A stretch of DNA of 64,000 nt, from NCBI GenBank assembly GCA_003219695.1, contig QHQA01000154.1, positions 17,831-81,830 on the forward strand, in the 5' to 3' direction. Below, one piece after another: positions 1 to 8,432 of this stretch. How positions within the stretch are numbered: position 1 is the stretch's first letter; each line of letters begins with the position of its first letter. A program made the translations under genes and the position numbers. The DNA is from Verrucomicrobiota bacterium (GTDB lineage: Bacteria; Verrucomicrobiota; Verrucomicrobiia; Chthoniobacterales; UBA10450). Under the pieces are notes generated by a model. That model made no database searches. It was not told the DNA's origin and worked only from the letters and a program-made list of their open reading frames with translations.

Positions 1-360
1 AGTCTTCACTTGTTTGAAGACGCGCTTTCGCTCAAGCATCGCGGCAAGCACGTAGCAGGCGTTTGCAGGCGGATTTTTCGACGCCATCAAACGGCGGAAG
101 AGTTGCTCCGCATTTTCTTTGGGCACAGGTTCGGCCGGCTTTGCTGCCAACGGCTCGTAACGCGATTTCCAAAACGAAAACGGCCGGATGTTTTCATTCC
201 GGTTCTGCCAGGCCTCTTCGCTCAAATCCTCGCGCCGATAGCCATCGGTGTCGTGATAGAGCAACGTGTAAAAGTATTCGCCAGGAACAAAGGGCCGCTG
301 GGTCACGGCGCAGACGTCTGCCCGATGCGTGATCGCCCATTCGTTGGGGAGGGGATTCAT
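1..360 (-). CDS. Hypothetical protein, partial (runs off window start)
   Basis: Reverse strand is open from ATG at 360 to position 1: MNPLPNEWAITHRADVCAVTQRPFVPGEYFYTLLYHDTDGYRREDLSEEAWQNRNENIRPFSFWKSRYEPLAAKP...; absent from the ORF track because it has no stop in the window; start overlaps the end of the upstream permease gene. Confidence 0.7.
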   Translation of the reverse strand, partial: MNPLPNEWAITHRADVCAVTQRPFVPGEYFYTLLYHDTDGYRREDLSEEAWQNRNENIRPFSFWKSRYEPLAAKPAEPVPKENAEQLFRRLMASKNPPANACYVLAAMLERKRVFKQVKT

Positions 361-1496
361 CGCGTTACCATACGACGCGATATGAAAAAACGAAAACTGG
401 GCGCCTCGCGGTTGGATGCCCGGAGATAGAGCAGGTAAAGGCCGATTGCCGCGAAGAGCAGGTTTGGAGTCCATGCCGCGAGCAGCGGAGAGACGCGGTC
501 GCCTTCGCCAAGCGCGAGAAACAGGTGAACCAGAAAGTTCATGGAGAAAACGAGAATAACGGCTGCGGCAACACTCGATAACACGCCCCGGCGCGAGTAA
601 CCGATCCCGAGCGGAGCTGCAATGCAGACAACAACCAGACAGGTCCAGGGCAGGGCGAGCCGATACTGTAAATGCGTGCGAAACGGCGCAAGCAATGTAG
701 CGGGAAAATCCGCGTTGAAGTGCAAATACTCCCGGAGTTCTGGCAGGCTTAGGAATTCTGCGCGCTCATTTGCGCTGCCCAGCCGGAACGGGGTTTCACT
801 CCAGTGCTCGATCTTGAGCGAAGGATAAATCTGCTCGTCGATAATATTTCCGGCGTGATCGTAGTGGACGACTTTGACGTTCTGCAGATGCCAGGTTTTC
901 GTTTCCGAACGGTAGTCGGCGCGGCTTGCGATATAAGTGGTAACGATATTGTCGTTGGCGTCCTGTTGCAGCACCTGAACGTTGTTAAACGTTTTGCTGC
1001 GGGGACGGAAATTCTGAATGAACCAGGTACGCAAGTCGGTTCGATTGCGAAAGATTTGTCCTTGAACGTAACGCCCGGGACGCGACTGCGCTTCGGAGAG
1101 GAATGTTTTGCGCGCCAGTTCTGCATGCGGCGCCAGCGAATAGTTAAGCGCCATGCTTGCGGCGACTGTGAGCAGCCTCATGCCGATCAACGGCAGTAAA
1201 ACGCGCGGAAGACTCACGCCCGCAGTGAGCATGGAGACGATTTCGTTCGCGCGCGACATTCGACCCAGCGTAAAAAGGAGCGATAGCAAGAGCGACACCG
1301 GCAACAGAATGATGAACACCTGCGGGATCTGCGTAGCGTAATAGCGAATGACCAGCCAAAGACCGATGTGTTGGTCAATGAAGGTGGAAATATTGTCGCT
1401 GACGTCGAAAATCAGCCAGATCGAGATAAAGCCGGCGATACAATAAAGATAGACCTGCAAGAAATTGCGAAGGACGTAGCGATCCAGAAGTTTCAT
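357..1496 (-). CDS. LptF/LptG (YjgP/YjgQ) family LPS export permease
   Basis: MKLLDRYVLRNFLQVYLYCIAGFISIWLIFDVSDNIS...; TM helices at both ends; internal start at 1496 preferred over 1616. Confidence 0.85.
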   Translation of the reverse strand: MKLLDRYVLRNFLQVYLYCIAGFISIWLIFDVSDNISTFIDQHIGLWLVIRYYATQIPQVFIILLPVSLLLSLLFTLGRMSRANEIVSMLTAGVSLPRVLLPLIGMRLLTVAASMALNYSLAPHAELARKTFLSEAQSRPGRYVQGQIFRNRTDLRTWFIQNFRPRSKTFNNVQVLQQDANDNIVTTYIASRADYRSETKTWHLQNVKVVHYDHAGNIIDEQIYPSLKIEHWSETPFRLGSANERAEFLSLPELREYLHFNADFPATLLAPFRTHLQYRLALPWTCLVVVCIAAPLGIGYSRRGVLSSVAAAVILVFSMNFLVHLFLALGEGDRVSPLLAAWTPNLLFAAIGLYLLYLRASNREAPSFRFFISRRMVTR

Positions 1497-1567
1497 TGCG
1501 ATTTGGGATGGTTCCGTCGTAATTAGCGTACTCAAATCGGTGGCTTCCGCCAAATCACAAGAGAAAA

Positions 1568-1700
1568 GAATGACGAAATCCGAATGACGAAGCTCGAAGG
1601 AATCACGAATGGTCAAATGCCAAAAGAGTGTGACACGGCTTCTTCGTCATTCGGGTTTTGTGCTTCTTTCGTCATTCGACATTCGTGCTTCGACATTCGT
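1568..1700. repeat. Intergenic palindromic repeat, family P2 (CGAATGACGAA / TTCGTCATTCG)
   Basis: gaatgacgaaatccgaatgacgaagctcgaa ... ttcgtcattcgggttttgtgcttctttcgtcattcgacattcgtgc; related copies at 17313 and 60871. Confidence 0.8.
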
Positions 1701-1717
1701 CGTTGGCATCGGCCATC

Positions 1718-3700
1718 ATGATTGCGCTGAAACACAATATGGGCAGTGAATTTGTGGAGCGAGTCCATGCGTTCTTTTCTGAAAATGGTCCCCTGTCGAA
1801 GGCAAAGAATTTCGAGTTTCGGCCACCACAGCAGGAAATGGCGACCCGGGTCGCGCAAGCGCTGGAAGAAGACCGGCATCTGGTAGTGGAAGCGGGAACC
1901 GGCGTGGGCAAATCGCTAGCCTATCTCACTCCAGCGATCCTGTTCGCGCTGGAGCAGCACAAAAAAGCGATCGTTTCCACGCACACGATCAATCTTCAGG
2001 AACAACTGTTGCACAAAGACATTCCGATTTTGAAAAAAGTGCTGCCGGTCGAGTTTGAAGCAGCGCTAATGAAAGGCCGGCAAAATTATCTTTATCCGCG
2101 CCGGCTCGAGCGCGCGTTCCAAAACGCGAAGGAACTTTTCACTGGGCCGGAGGAGAGCGAATTACAGCGGCTGGCCGACTGGGCGCGCACCACTCGCGAT
2201 GGAACCCTGAGCGATTTATCCATTGAGCCCGATCCAAAGGTTTGGGCGCAAGTTTGCAGCGAAGCGCACATTTGCACACAGAAAACGTGCGGCCAGGATT
2301 CGCGCTGTTTTTATCAGCAAGCGCGCAAACGTTTGCTGGCCGCCGACGTCCTCGTGATCAACCACACGCTTCTGTTCATTCTTCTCATCAGCCCGGAGGT
2401 CCAGGAAGAACGCGAAAGCGGTTTCATTTTTCCGAATGATTTTCTCATTTTAGATGAGGCGCACACAGTCGAGCAGGTGGCCTCGCGACAGATCGGCATT
2501 GGCATTTCGCAATATGGCCTCAGATCGACAATTCAGCGGTTGTACAATGCGCGGACGAAAAAGGGGCTGTTCACGGTCATGCGCGATGCCGATGGGGTGA
2601 GGCTCGCGGCCGAAATAGTCGAAGACGCGGAGAAGTTTTTCACCGCTGTCGAATCCAAATGCAATTTCAAGAAAGGCCGCGAATTTCGTGTGCGCGATGT
2701 TGATCTTGTTCCCGACACAATCACCGGCCGTTTGACCAGGCTGCAGGCGCGAATCGCCGAGGTTGTGAAACGCGCCGATGACGAGTTCCTCAAAACCGAA
2801 TTGCAGGAATACGCGCGGCGGATTTGCGATGCCCGCGAAGGGATCGCAGCGTTCTTGGAGCAAAGCGCTCGCGAACACGTGTACTGGGTCGAGCGCACAG
2901 GCAAGGCGGCGCAATTTCTCACTCTGAATGCTGCGCCCATCGACATCGCGCCCGTGCTGCGACGAATGCTGTTCCGCGACAATTGCTCGTGCGTGCTGAC
3001 CAGCGCCACGCTCTCGGTGGGTCGCTCGAACCTCGCTTATTTTCGTCGACGCATCGGCGCAGATGAAGCCGAGCCGTCGATGCTGGGCAGCCCCTTCAAT
3101 TTCCAGAAACAAATGAAAGTGTTCATCGTGAAACAAATGCCCGACCCGCGCGACGCCGCTTATCAAAAAGAGCTGGAGCGATGGATCGCGCATTTCGTGA
3201 AACAAACCGATGGGCGCGCGTTTGTTCTTTTCACGAGTTACCGCGACATGCAGCAGGTCGGCGGGGCGATGCAGAAATTTTTCATGGAAAAGAACATGAA
3301 CCTTCTCATGCAGGGAGGGGGCGCGCCGCGCAGCAAGCTGCTTGAACAATTTAAATCAACGCCGCGTAGTGTCCTGTTTGGCACGGACAGCTTTTGGGGA
3401 GGCGTCGATGTTCCCGGCGAAGCGCTTTCGAATGTAATCATCACGCGCCTGCCATTTGCCGTGCCTGATCATCCGCTTATCGAAGCGAAACTGGAACTCA
3501 TCGAGGCGCGCGGTGGCGATCCCTTCACGGAATATTCGCTGCCGGAAGCGATCCTGAAACTACGTCAGGGCGTAGGCCGCCTGATTCGAACCAAGAGCGA
3601 CCGCGGCATCATCGTCATCCTGGACAACCGCATCGTCGCCAAGCCTTACGGCCGCGCCTTTATGCAAGCGCTGCCGAAATGCGCGGTGGAAATTGTATGA
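1718..3700 (+). CDS. DinG/Rad3-family ATP-dependent helicase
   Basis: Walker A VEAGTGVGKSLAYLTPAI, DEAH box ILDEAHTVE, C-terminal LRQGVGRLIRTKSDRGIIVILDNR. Confidence 0.9.
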   Translation: MIALKHNMGSEFVERVHAFFSENGPLSKAKNFEFRPPQQEMATRVAQALEEDRHLVVEAGTGVGKSLAYLTPAILFALEQHKKAIVSTHTINLQEQLLHKDIPILKKVLPVEFEAALMKGRQNYLYPRRLERAFQNAKELFTGPEESELQRLADWARTTRDGTLSDLSIEPDPKVWAQVCSEAHICTQKTCGQDSRCFYQQARKRLLAADVLVINHTLLFILLISPEVQEERESGFIFPNDFLILDEAHTVEQVASRQIGIGISQYGLRSTIQRLYNARTKKGLFTVMRDADGVRLAAEIVEDAEKFFTAVESKCNFKKGREFRVRDVDLVPDTITGRLTRLQARIAEVVKRADDEFLKTELQEYARRICDAREGIAAFLEQSAREHVYWVERTGKAAQFLTLNAAPIDIAPVLRRMLFRDNCSCVLTSATLSVGRSNLAYFRRRIGADEAEPSMLGSPFNFQKQMKVFIVKQMPDPRDAAYQKELERWIAHFVKQTDGRAFVLFTSYRDMQQVGGAMQKFFMEKNMNLLMQGGGAPRSKLLEQFKSTPRSVLFGTDSFWGGVDVPGEALSNVIITRLPFAVPDHPLIEAKLELIEARGGDPFTEYSLPEAILKLRQGVGRLIRTKSDRGIIVILDNRIVAKPYGRAFMQALPKCAVEIV

Positions 3701-3720
3701 AGGTTTTCCGGTTACCGAGC

Positions 3721-3883
3721 TGTCATTCCGAGCGAAGCCGAAGGCGAAGTCGAGAATGCAGCGGCTGGGGAAGCCGCGATATAGACGTGAAGGCCAGAGG
3801 CTGAACGAACGGGAGTGAGCGAATCAAATCTCTCGAGGTTGGCAGTTTCAAACAGAGATGTCTCGACTCCGCTCGACATGACA
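3721..3883. repeat. Palindromic repeat family P1 (TGTCATTCCGAGCGAAG ... CTCGACTCCGCTCGACATGACA)
   Basis: Ends are inverted repeats; other copies near 9950, 28541, 43880, 49841. Confidence 0.8.
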
Positions 3884-3895
3884 GAGCCTGGAAAA

Positions 3896-3909
3896 TGTTC
3901 GCTTGAACA
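3896..3909 (+). promoter_or_regulatory. LexA-type operator TGTTC-GCTT-GAACA
   Basis: Perfect palindrome (ATGTTCGCTTGAACAT 3895-3910) matching the TGTTC-N4-GAACA motif I recall being described for Verrucomicrobia LexA; upstream of imuB-dnaE2. Confidence 0.8.
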
Positions 3910-3931
3910 TATATCACAATCCCGCTATAAA
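3903..3931 (+). promoter_or_regulatory. Putative sigma70 promoter: -35 TTGAAC (3903-3908), 17-bp spacer, -10 TATAAA (3926-3931)
   Basis: Hexamers and spacing read directly; -35 lies inside the LexA-type palindrome. Confidence 0.6.
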
Positions 3932-3951
3932 TTGCCTGTATAGACAGGCAC

Positions 3952-4986
3952 ATGAAGATGCAGGAAATCTTCGCCATTCTGCACAAGTGGGGGATTCATA
4001 CGCTTGGTCAGCTCGCGGCGCTGGATAAAGAGCAACTTGCGGCGCGGCTCGGTCCGGAAGCTGTCCGGATGTGGGAGCGCGCGAATGGACAATCTCATCG
4101 CGTGCTGAAACTGGTTCGCCCGCCGGAGTCGTTCGAGGAGAACTTCGAATTCGAACACGAAATCGAAACCGCCGAGCCGCTGCTTTTCATGCTCCGCCGT
4201 TTTTTGGAGCAACTCGCGCTGCGATTGAACAGCATTTATCTGGTCGCAAAAGAGCTGACCCTGCGAATCACGTTCGCGAATCCGCCACAGGACGGATCCG
4301 CCGGGGCGGACAAGCAAGTTTACGAACGCGTTTTCAAAATTCCGCACCCAACTAATGATGTTGATCTTCTTTTTCGCATGCTCCAGACGCATCTGGAGAA
4401 TTTTCGATCCGAACATCCGATCCTTGCGGTCACGTTGAGTGCCCAGCCGATCAAACCTGCCAGCGAACAATTCGGATTATTCGAAACTACTTTACGCAAT
4501 CCGCATCAGCTTTCGGAAACACTCGCGCGTTTGATCGCTCTGCTTGGTGCCGATCGAGTCGGCACGCCGGTTTTGGAAGAGACCCACCGACCAGACGCAT
4601 TTCGTCTCGAATCTTTTTCCTGGGCTGTAGAGTCCGACACGTCCGCCGGAGCCTCGGCGAAGGAGGATGTCCTCAGTGGACAAAACCATCAGTCCGGCTC
4701 GGATCCCCATGCGCTGAGGACAGAGCACGCTACAGTAGTCCTACGCCGATTTAGGCCGGCCGCGCCTGCATCCGTCTTCTTGGATGAAGACAAGCCTGTG
4801 CACATTCGCAGCGCCGATGTTAACGGCAAAGTCGTTAGGCAAGCTGGCGCGTATTTCCTTTCCGGAAATTGGTGGGACGAAAAATCTTGGGCGTGCGCCG
4901 AGTGGGACCTGCAACTGAAGAATGGAGAAGTGGTTCGGTGTCACGAATCGGAGGGAACTTGGAAGATTGATGGGATTTATGACTGA
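3952..4986 (+). CDS. imuB: ImuB-like Y-family polymerase homologue lacking the N-terminal palm region
   Basis: MQEIFAILHKWGIHTLGQLAALDKEQLAARLGPEAVRMWERANGQ... and C-terminal YFLSGNWWDEKSWACAEWDLQLKNGEVVRCHESEGTWKIDGIYD; adjacent to dnaE2. Confidence 0.75.
   Translation: MKMQEIFAILHKWGIHTLGQLAALDKEQLAARLGPEAVRMWERANGQSHRVLKLVRPPESFEENFEFEHEIETAEPLLFMLRRFLEQLALRLNSIYLVAKELTLRITFANPPQDGSAGADKQVYERVFKIPHPTNDVDLLFRMLQTHLENFRSEHPILAVTLSAQPIKPASEQFGLFETTLRNPHQLSETLARLIALLGADRVGTPVLEETHRPDAFRLESFSWAVESDTSAGASAKEDVLSGQNHQSGSDPHALRTEHATVVLRRFRPAAPASVFLDEDKPVHIRSADVNGKVVRQAGAYFLSGNWWDEKSWACAEWDLQLKNGEVVRCHESEGTWKIDGIYD
4626..4734. repeat. Palindromic element inside imuB-like ORF (TGTAGAG ... CGCTACA)
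   Basis: Low-complexity insert SDTSAGASAKEDVLSGQNHQSGSDPHALRTEHATV between conserved segments; TGTAG/CTACA ends. Confidence 0.5.
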
Positions 4987-4997
4987 CGGGAATCCTC

Positions 4998-5071
4998 ATT
5001 CGAGATTCGAGATTCGAGAATCGTGAATCGGGCAGCCGATGTAACGATGTAACCAATTAACGATTCACGGA
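4998..5071. repeat. Intergenic repeat (ATTCGAGATTCGAGATTCGAGAATCGTGAATCG ... CGATTCACGG)
   Basis: Tandem ATTCGAG units plus inverted GTGAATCG/CGATTCAC between imuB and dnaE2. Confidence 0.6.
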
Positions 5072-5446
5072 TGCAATGAGCTACATCGAATTACATGCCT
5101 GCAGCGCGTTCAGCTTTTTGCGAGGCGGTTCGTTCCCCGAGCAATTAGCTGAAGTCGCTGCGGAACTGGAAATGCCGGCGATGGCTTTGCTCGATCGCAA
5201 CGGCGTTTATGGCGCGCAACGATTTTCCGTTGCTGCGCGCGAGCACGGCGTGCGACCCATCATCGGCTGCGAATTATCCATGTAAGACAGCAGTGTTCTG
5301 CCGGTCTTGGTTGAGAACTGCACGGGTTACAAAAATTTGTGTGAGTTGCTGACCCAGGCGCATCTGCGCAGCGAAAAAGGACAATGCGCAGTGCGTTGGG
5401 ATGAGCTGCCGCAATTCGCGGAAGGTTTGGTGGCGCTCTTTGGGAC

Positions 5447-5574
5447 GGGGAGCACAGGCTGCCAGCCTGTAGTTTGTGGCAGCTTGCCGCAAACATCTTT
5501 CCATCCCACGCGTGTAAAAACCGAGAGCGTCCGGCAAGCTGCCGGACGCGACAGGCTGGCAGTCTGTGCTCCCC
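5447..5574. repeat. Palindromic element family P5 inside dnaE2, copy 1
   Basis: GGGGAGCACAGGCTGCCAGCCTGTAG ... GACAGGCTGGCAGTCTGTGCTCCCC; encodes GSTGCQPVVCGSLPQ...RQAAGRDRLAVCAPQKAE. Confidence 0.9.
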
Positions 5575-7804
5575 AGAAGGCAGAAAACCGCGCGCGATTT
5601 CTGATCGATGCCTTTAGTCGCGAAGATGTTTTTGTTGAGCTCCAGAGGCATTTCATTCGCGGCGAGGAACGGATCAATCGCGAATTGATCGATCTTGCGC
5701 GCGCGTATCGGTTACCGCTTCTCGCCACCAACGGCGTGCAATATGCCAAGCCTTACGGACGCGAAGTGTTGGATGTTTTCACCTGCATTCGCGAGCACAC
5801 GCATCTGGATGCCGCAGGCAAATTGCTCACCCAAAATGCCGAGCGCCATTTGAAGAGCGATCGGCAAATGCGAGAAATTTTCGCGGATTTGCCGGAAGCG
5901 ATCGAAAACACATCACGCCTGGGCGAGCAGCTCACGTTTTCGCTGGAGAATCTCGGTTACGAATTTCCATCGTATCCGGTGCCGGCCGGTCACTCGATGG
6001 ATTCGTTTTTGCGCACCATTGTCTGGTTCGGCGCGCAACAGCGTTACGCGGCGATCAGCGCGAAGGTGAAACGCCAGATCGAGGAAGAACTCGCGCTGAT
6101 AATCAAGCTCGGTTTCCCGGGATATTTCCTGATCGTGTGGGACATCGTCAATTTCTGTCGCGAACACAACGTCATGGTCCAGGGCCGTGGCAGCGCCGCC
6201 AATAGCGCGGTTTGTTATTGCCTGGGGATCACGCCGGTGGATCCGGTGGAAAATCATCTGGTTTTCGAACGTTTCCTCAACGAGAGCCGCAAAGGCTGGC
6301 CCGATATCGATCTCGATCTTCCCAGCGGCGACCGTCGCGAAGCGGTGATCCAGGAAATTTATCGCCGGTACGGAAAACACGGCGCGGCCATGACCGCAAA
6401 CGTGATCACCTATCGCGGGCGCAGCGCGGCGCGCGAGATGGGTAAAGCGCTCAATTTTTCGCCGAGCATCATCGATCAGTTCTCGCATCTGTTTGCCAGC
6501 GGCGATTTCCCGCACACGCTCGAGCTCGAATCGCAGATTGAGCAGGCAGGTTTGCCGAAAGCGCATCCGCGGATGCCGGCCTTCATCAGGCTGTATCACG
6601 CTATTTACGGCTTGCCGCGGCACCTTGGCCAACATTCCGGCGGCATGATCATCTGCCAGAACAAACTGAGCTCCTTTGTTCCGCTGGAAAACGCCTCCAT
6701 GCCAGGTCGCGTAGTCGCGCAATGGGACAAGGACGATTGCGAAGATCTCGGCATCGTGAAAGTGGACTTGTTAGGCCTCGGCATGATGTCCGTAATGCAG
6801 GACGCACTGGAGCTTTGCCACGAGCGCGGCCGGCCTCTCGATCTCGCGCACATTCCAAAGAACGACGAGAAAACTTTCGAGATCATGCAACACGCCGACA
6901 CCATTGGCGTGTTTCAAATCGAAAGCCGCGCACAAATGGCGACGTTACCGCGAATGAAACCGAAATGTTTTTATGACGTGGTGATCGAGGTGGCGATCAT
7001 CCGGCCGGGACCGATTCAGGGCGACATGGTGCATCCCTATCTTGCGCGGCGGGCAAAACGCGAACCGGTGACATATTTCGACGATCGCTTAAAGCCGGTG
7101 CTCGAACGCACGCTCGGAGTGCCGTTGTTCCAGGAACAAATGCTCAAGATCGCCATGGTGATGGCGGATTTTTCCGGTGATCAAGCCGAGGAATTGCGAC
7201 GCGCGTTGAGTTTTCATCGTTCGGAAGAGCGGATGAACAAAGTCTGCGCGAAAATGCGTGCGGCGATGGAACGCAAAGGTGTCGCGCCCGACAAGATCGA
7301 AAAAATCATTCAATCGATCTCGTCCTTTGCGCTTTACGGCTTTCCCGAATCGCACGCGATCAGTTTCGCCATTCTCGCCTACGGGAGCGCATATTTAAAA
7401 GTGCATCGCGCGCAGGAGTTTTACGTCAGCCTACTGAACAATCAGCCGATGGGTTTTTACACGCCGGCGACGATTGTGAAGGATGCGCAGCGGCACGGAG
7501 TGAAGATCAAGCCGGTTTGCGTCGCGCAATCCCAGTGGCGCTGCACAGTGGTCGATGACAACACAATCCGCCTCGGCTTTTGCGTCGTGAACGGATTACG
7601 CCAAGAGCATGCCGAAGAACTCGTCAGGCAACGACAAGAGCGACCATTCGAGTCGCTCGACGATTTCAAGCGGCGCGTCCCGCTCTCGAAAGATGAATTG
7701 CGTAGTTTGGCGGAACTCGGCGCGCTCAATTGTTTTGCTGAACATCGCCGCGCGGCCATGTGGGACGTGGAAGAAACGCTCCACGATGATTTGCTGGATC
7801 GTCT

Positions 7805-7935
7805 GGGGAGCACAGGCTGCCAGCCTGTAGCGTCCGGCAGCTTGCCGGACGCATTGGAAGATGTTCCCATGCGTGGAATGGAAAGAGGTTTGCGGCAGGC
7901 TGCCGCAAACAACAGGCTGGCAGCCTGTGCTCCCC
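7805..7935. repeat. Palindromic element family P5 inside dnaE2, copy 2
   Basis: GGGGAGCACAGGCTGCCAGCCTGTAGCG ... ACAGGCTGGCAGCCTGTGCTCCCC; encodes GSTGCQPVASGSLPDALED...RQAAANNRLAACAPQKAE in the same frame as copy 1. Confidence 0.9.
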
Positions 7936-8377
7936 AGAAAGCGGAATCCCCCCTCCCACCAATGACCTTACCCGAGCGCGTGAAAGCAGATTACGAAACA
8001 ATGAACCTGACCACCGGACCGCATCCGATGAAATTGTTGCGCGCAAATTTGCCGACTATTTGGCGTGCGATCGATCTCGTTCACGCGCGCCACGGTTCGA
8101 CCATTCAAATCGCCGGCAACGTGATTTGCCGCCAGCGTCCGGGCACAGCGAAAGGATTTGTCTTTGTCAGCCTCGAAGACGAGACCGGCGTCTCAAACGC
8201 AATTGTCGAGCCTGATTTGTTTGAACGCTTCCGCCTCGTGATCACAGAAGAAGATTTTCTTTTGATCGAAGGCGAAGTTCAAAATTCCGACAACGTCGTT
8301 TTGATCAAAGCCCGCCAGATCAAACCCCTCGCGCATGAGCAACTCATCGGGAGTGAGTCGCACGATTTTCGCTGATC

Positions 8378-8431
8378 TATAGCCGCTTCGCTGCGCGAAG
8401 CGTGCGCGCCGCCCACAGGGCGGCAGCTACA
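8378..8431. repeat. REP-like palindrome family P7 between convergent dnaE2 and gnd
   Basis: tatagccgcttcgctgcgcgaagcgtgcgcgccgcccacagggcggcagctaca; related copy at 48648-48701. Confidence 0.7.
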
Positions 8432-8432
8432 G

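Larger units (their letters stand above)
5076..8375 (+). pseudogene. dnaE2: Error-prone DNA polymerase III alpha DnaE2/ImuC, interrupted by one in-frame TAA (5283-5285)
   Basis: ORFs 5076-5285 and 5307-8375 are in the same frame; joined product reads ...IIGCELSM*DSSVLPVLVENCTGYKNLCELLTQ...; PHP start MSYIELHACSAFSFLRGGS and C-terminal OB fold. May be functional if the stop is an assembly error. Confidence 0.85.

Noticed and set aside
2450-3349. 299-aa minus-strand ORF
   Set aside because: Antisense to the well-supported DinG-family helicase; arises from GC-rich codon bias.
5076-5285. Stand-alone small PHP-domain gene
   Set aside because: Same frame as the downstream dnaE2 ORF and continuous homology across the stop; best read as one interrupted gene.
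5283-5285. Selenocysteine/pyrrolysine recoding at the dnaE2 stop
   Set aside because: Codon is TAA, not TGA or TAG; no recoding element expected.
5447-7935. Two P5 copies as transposon ends of a composite element
   Set aside because: The DNA between them is contiguous dnaE2 coding sequence, so they are independent insertions.
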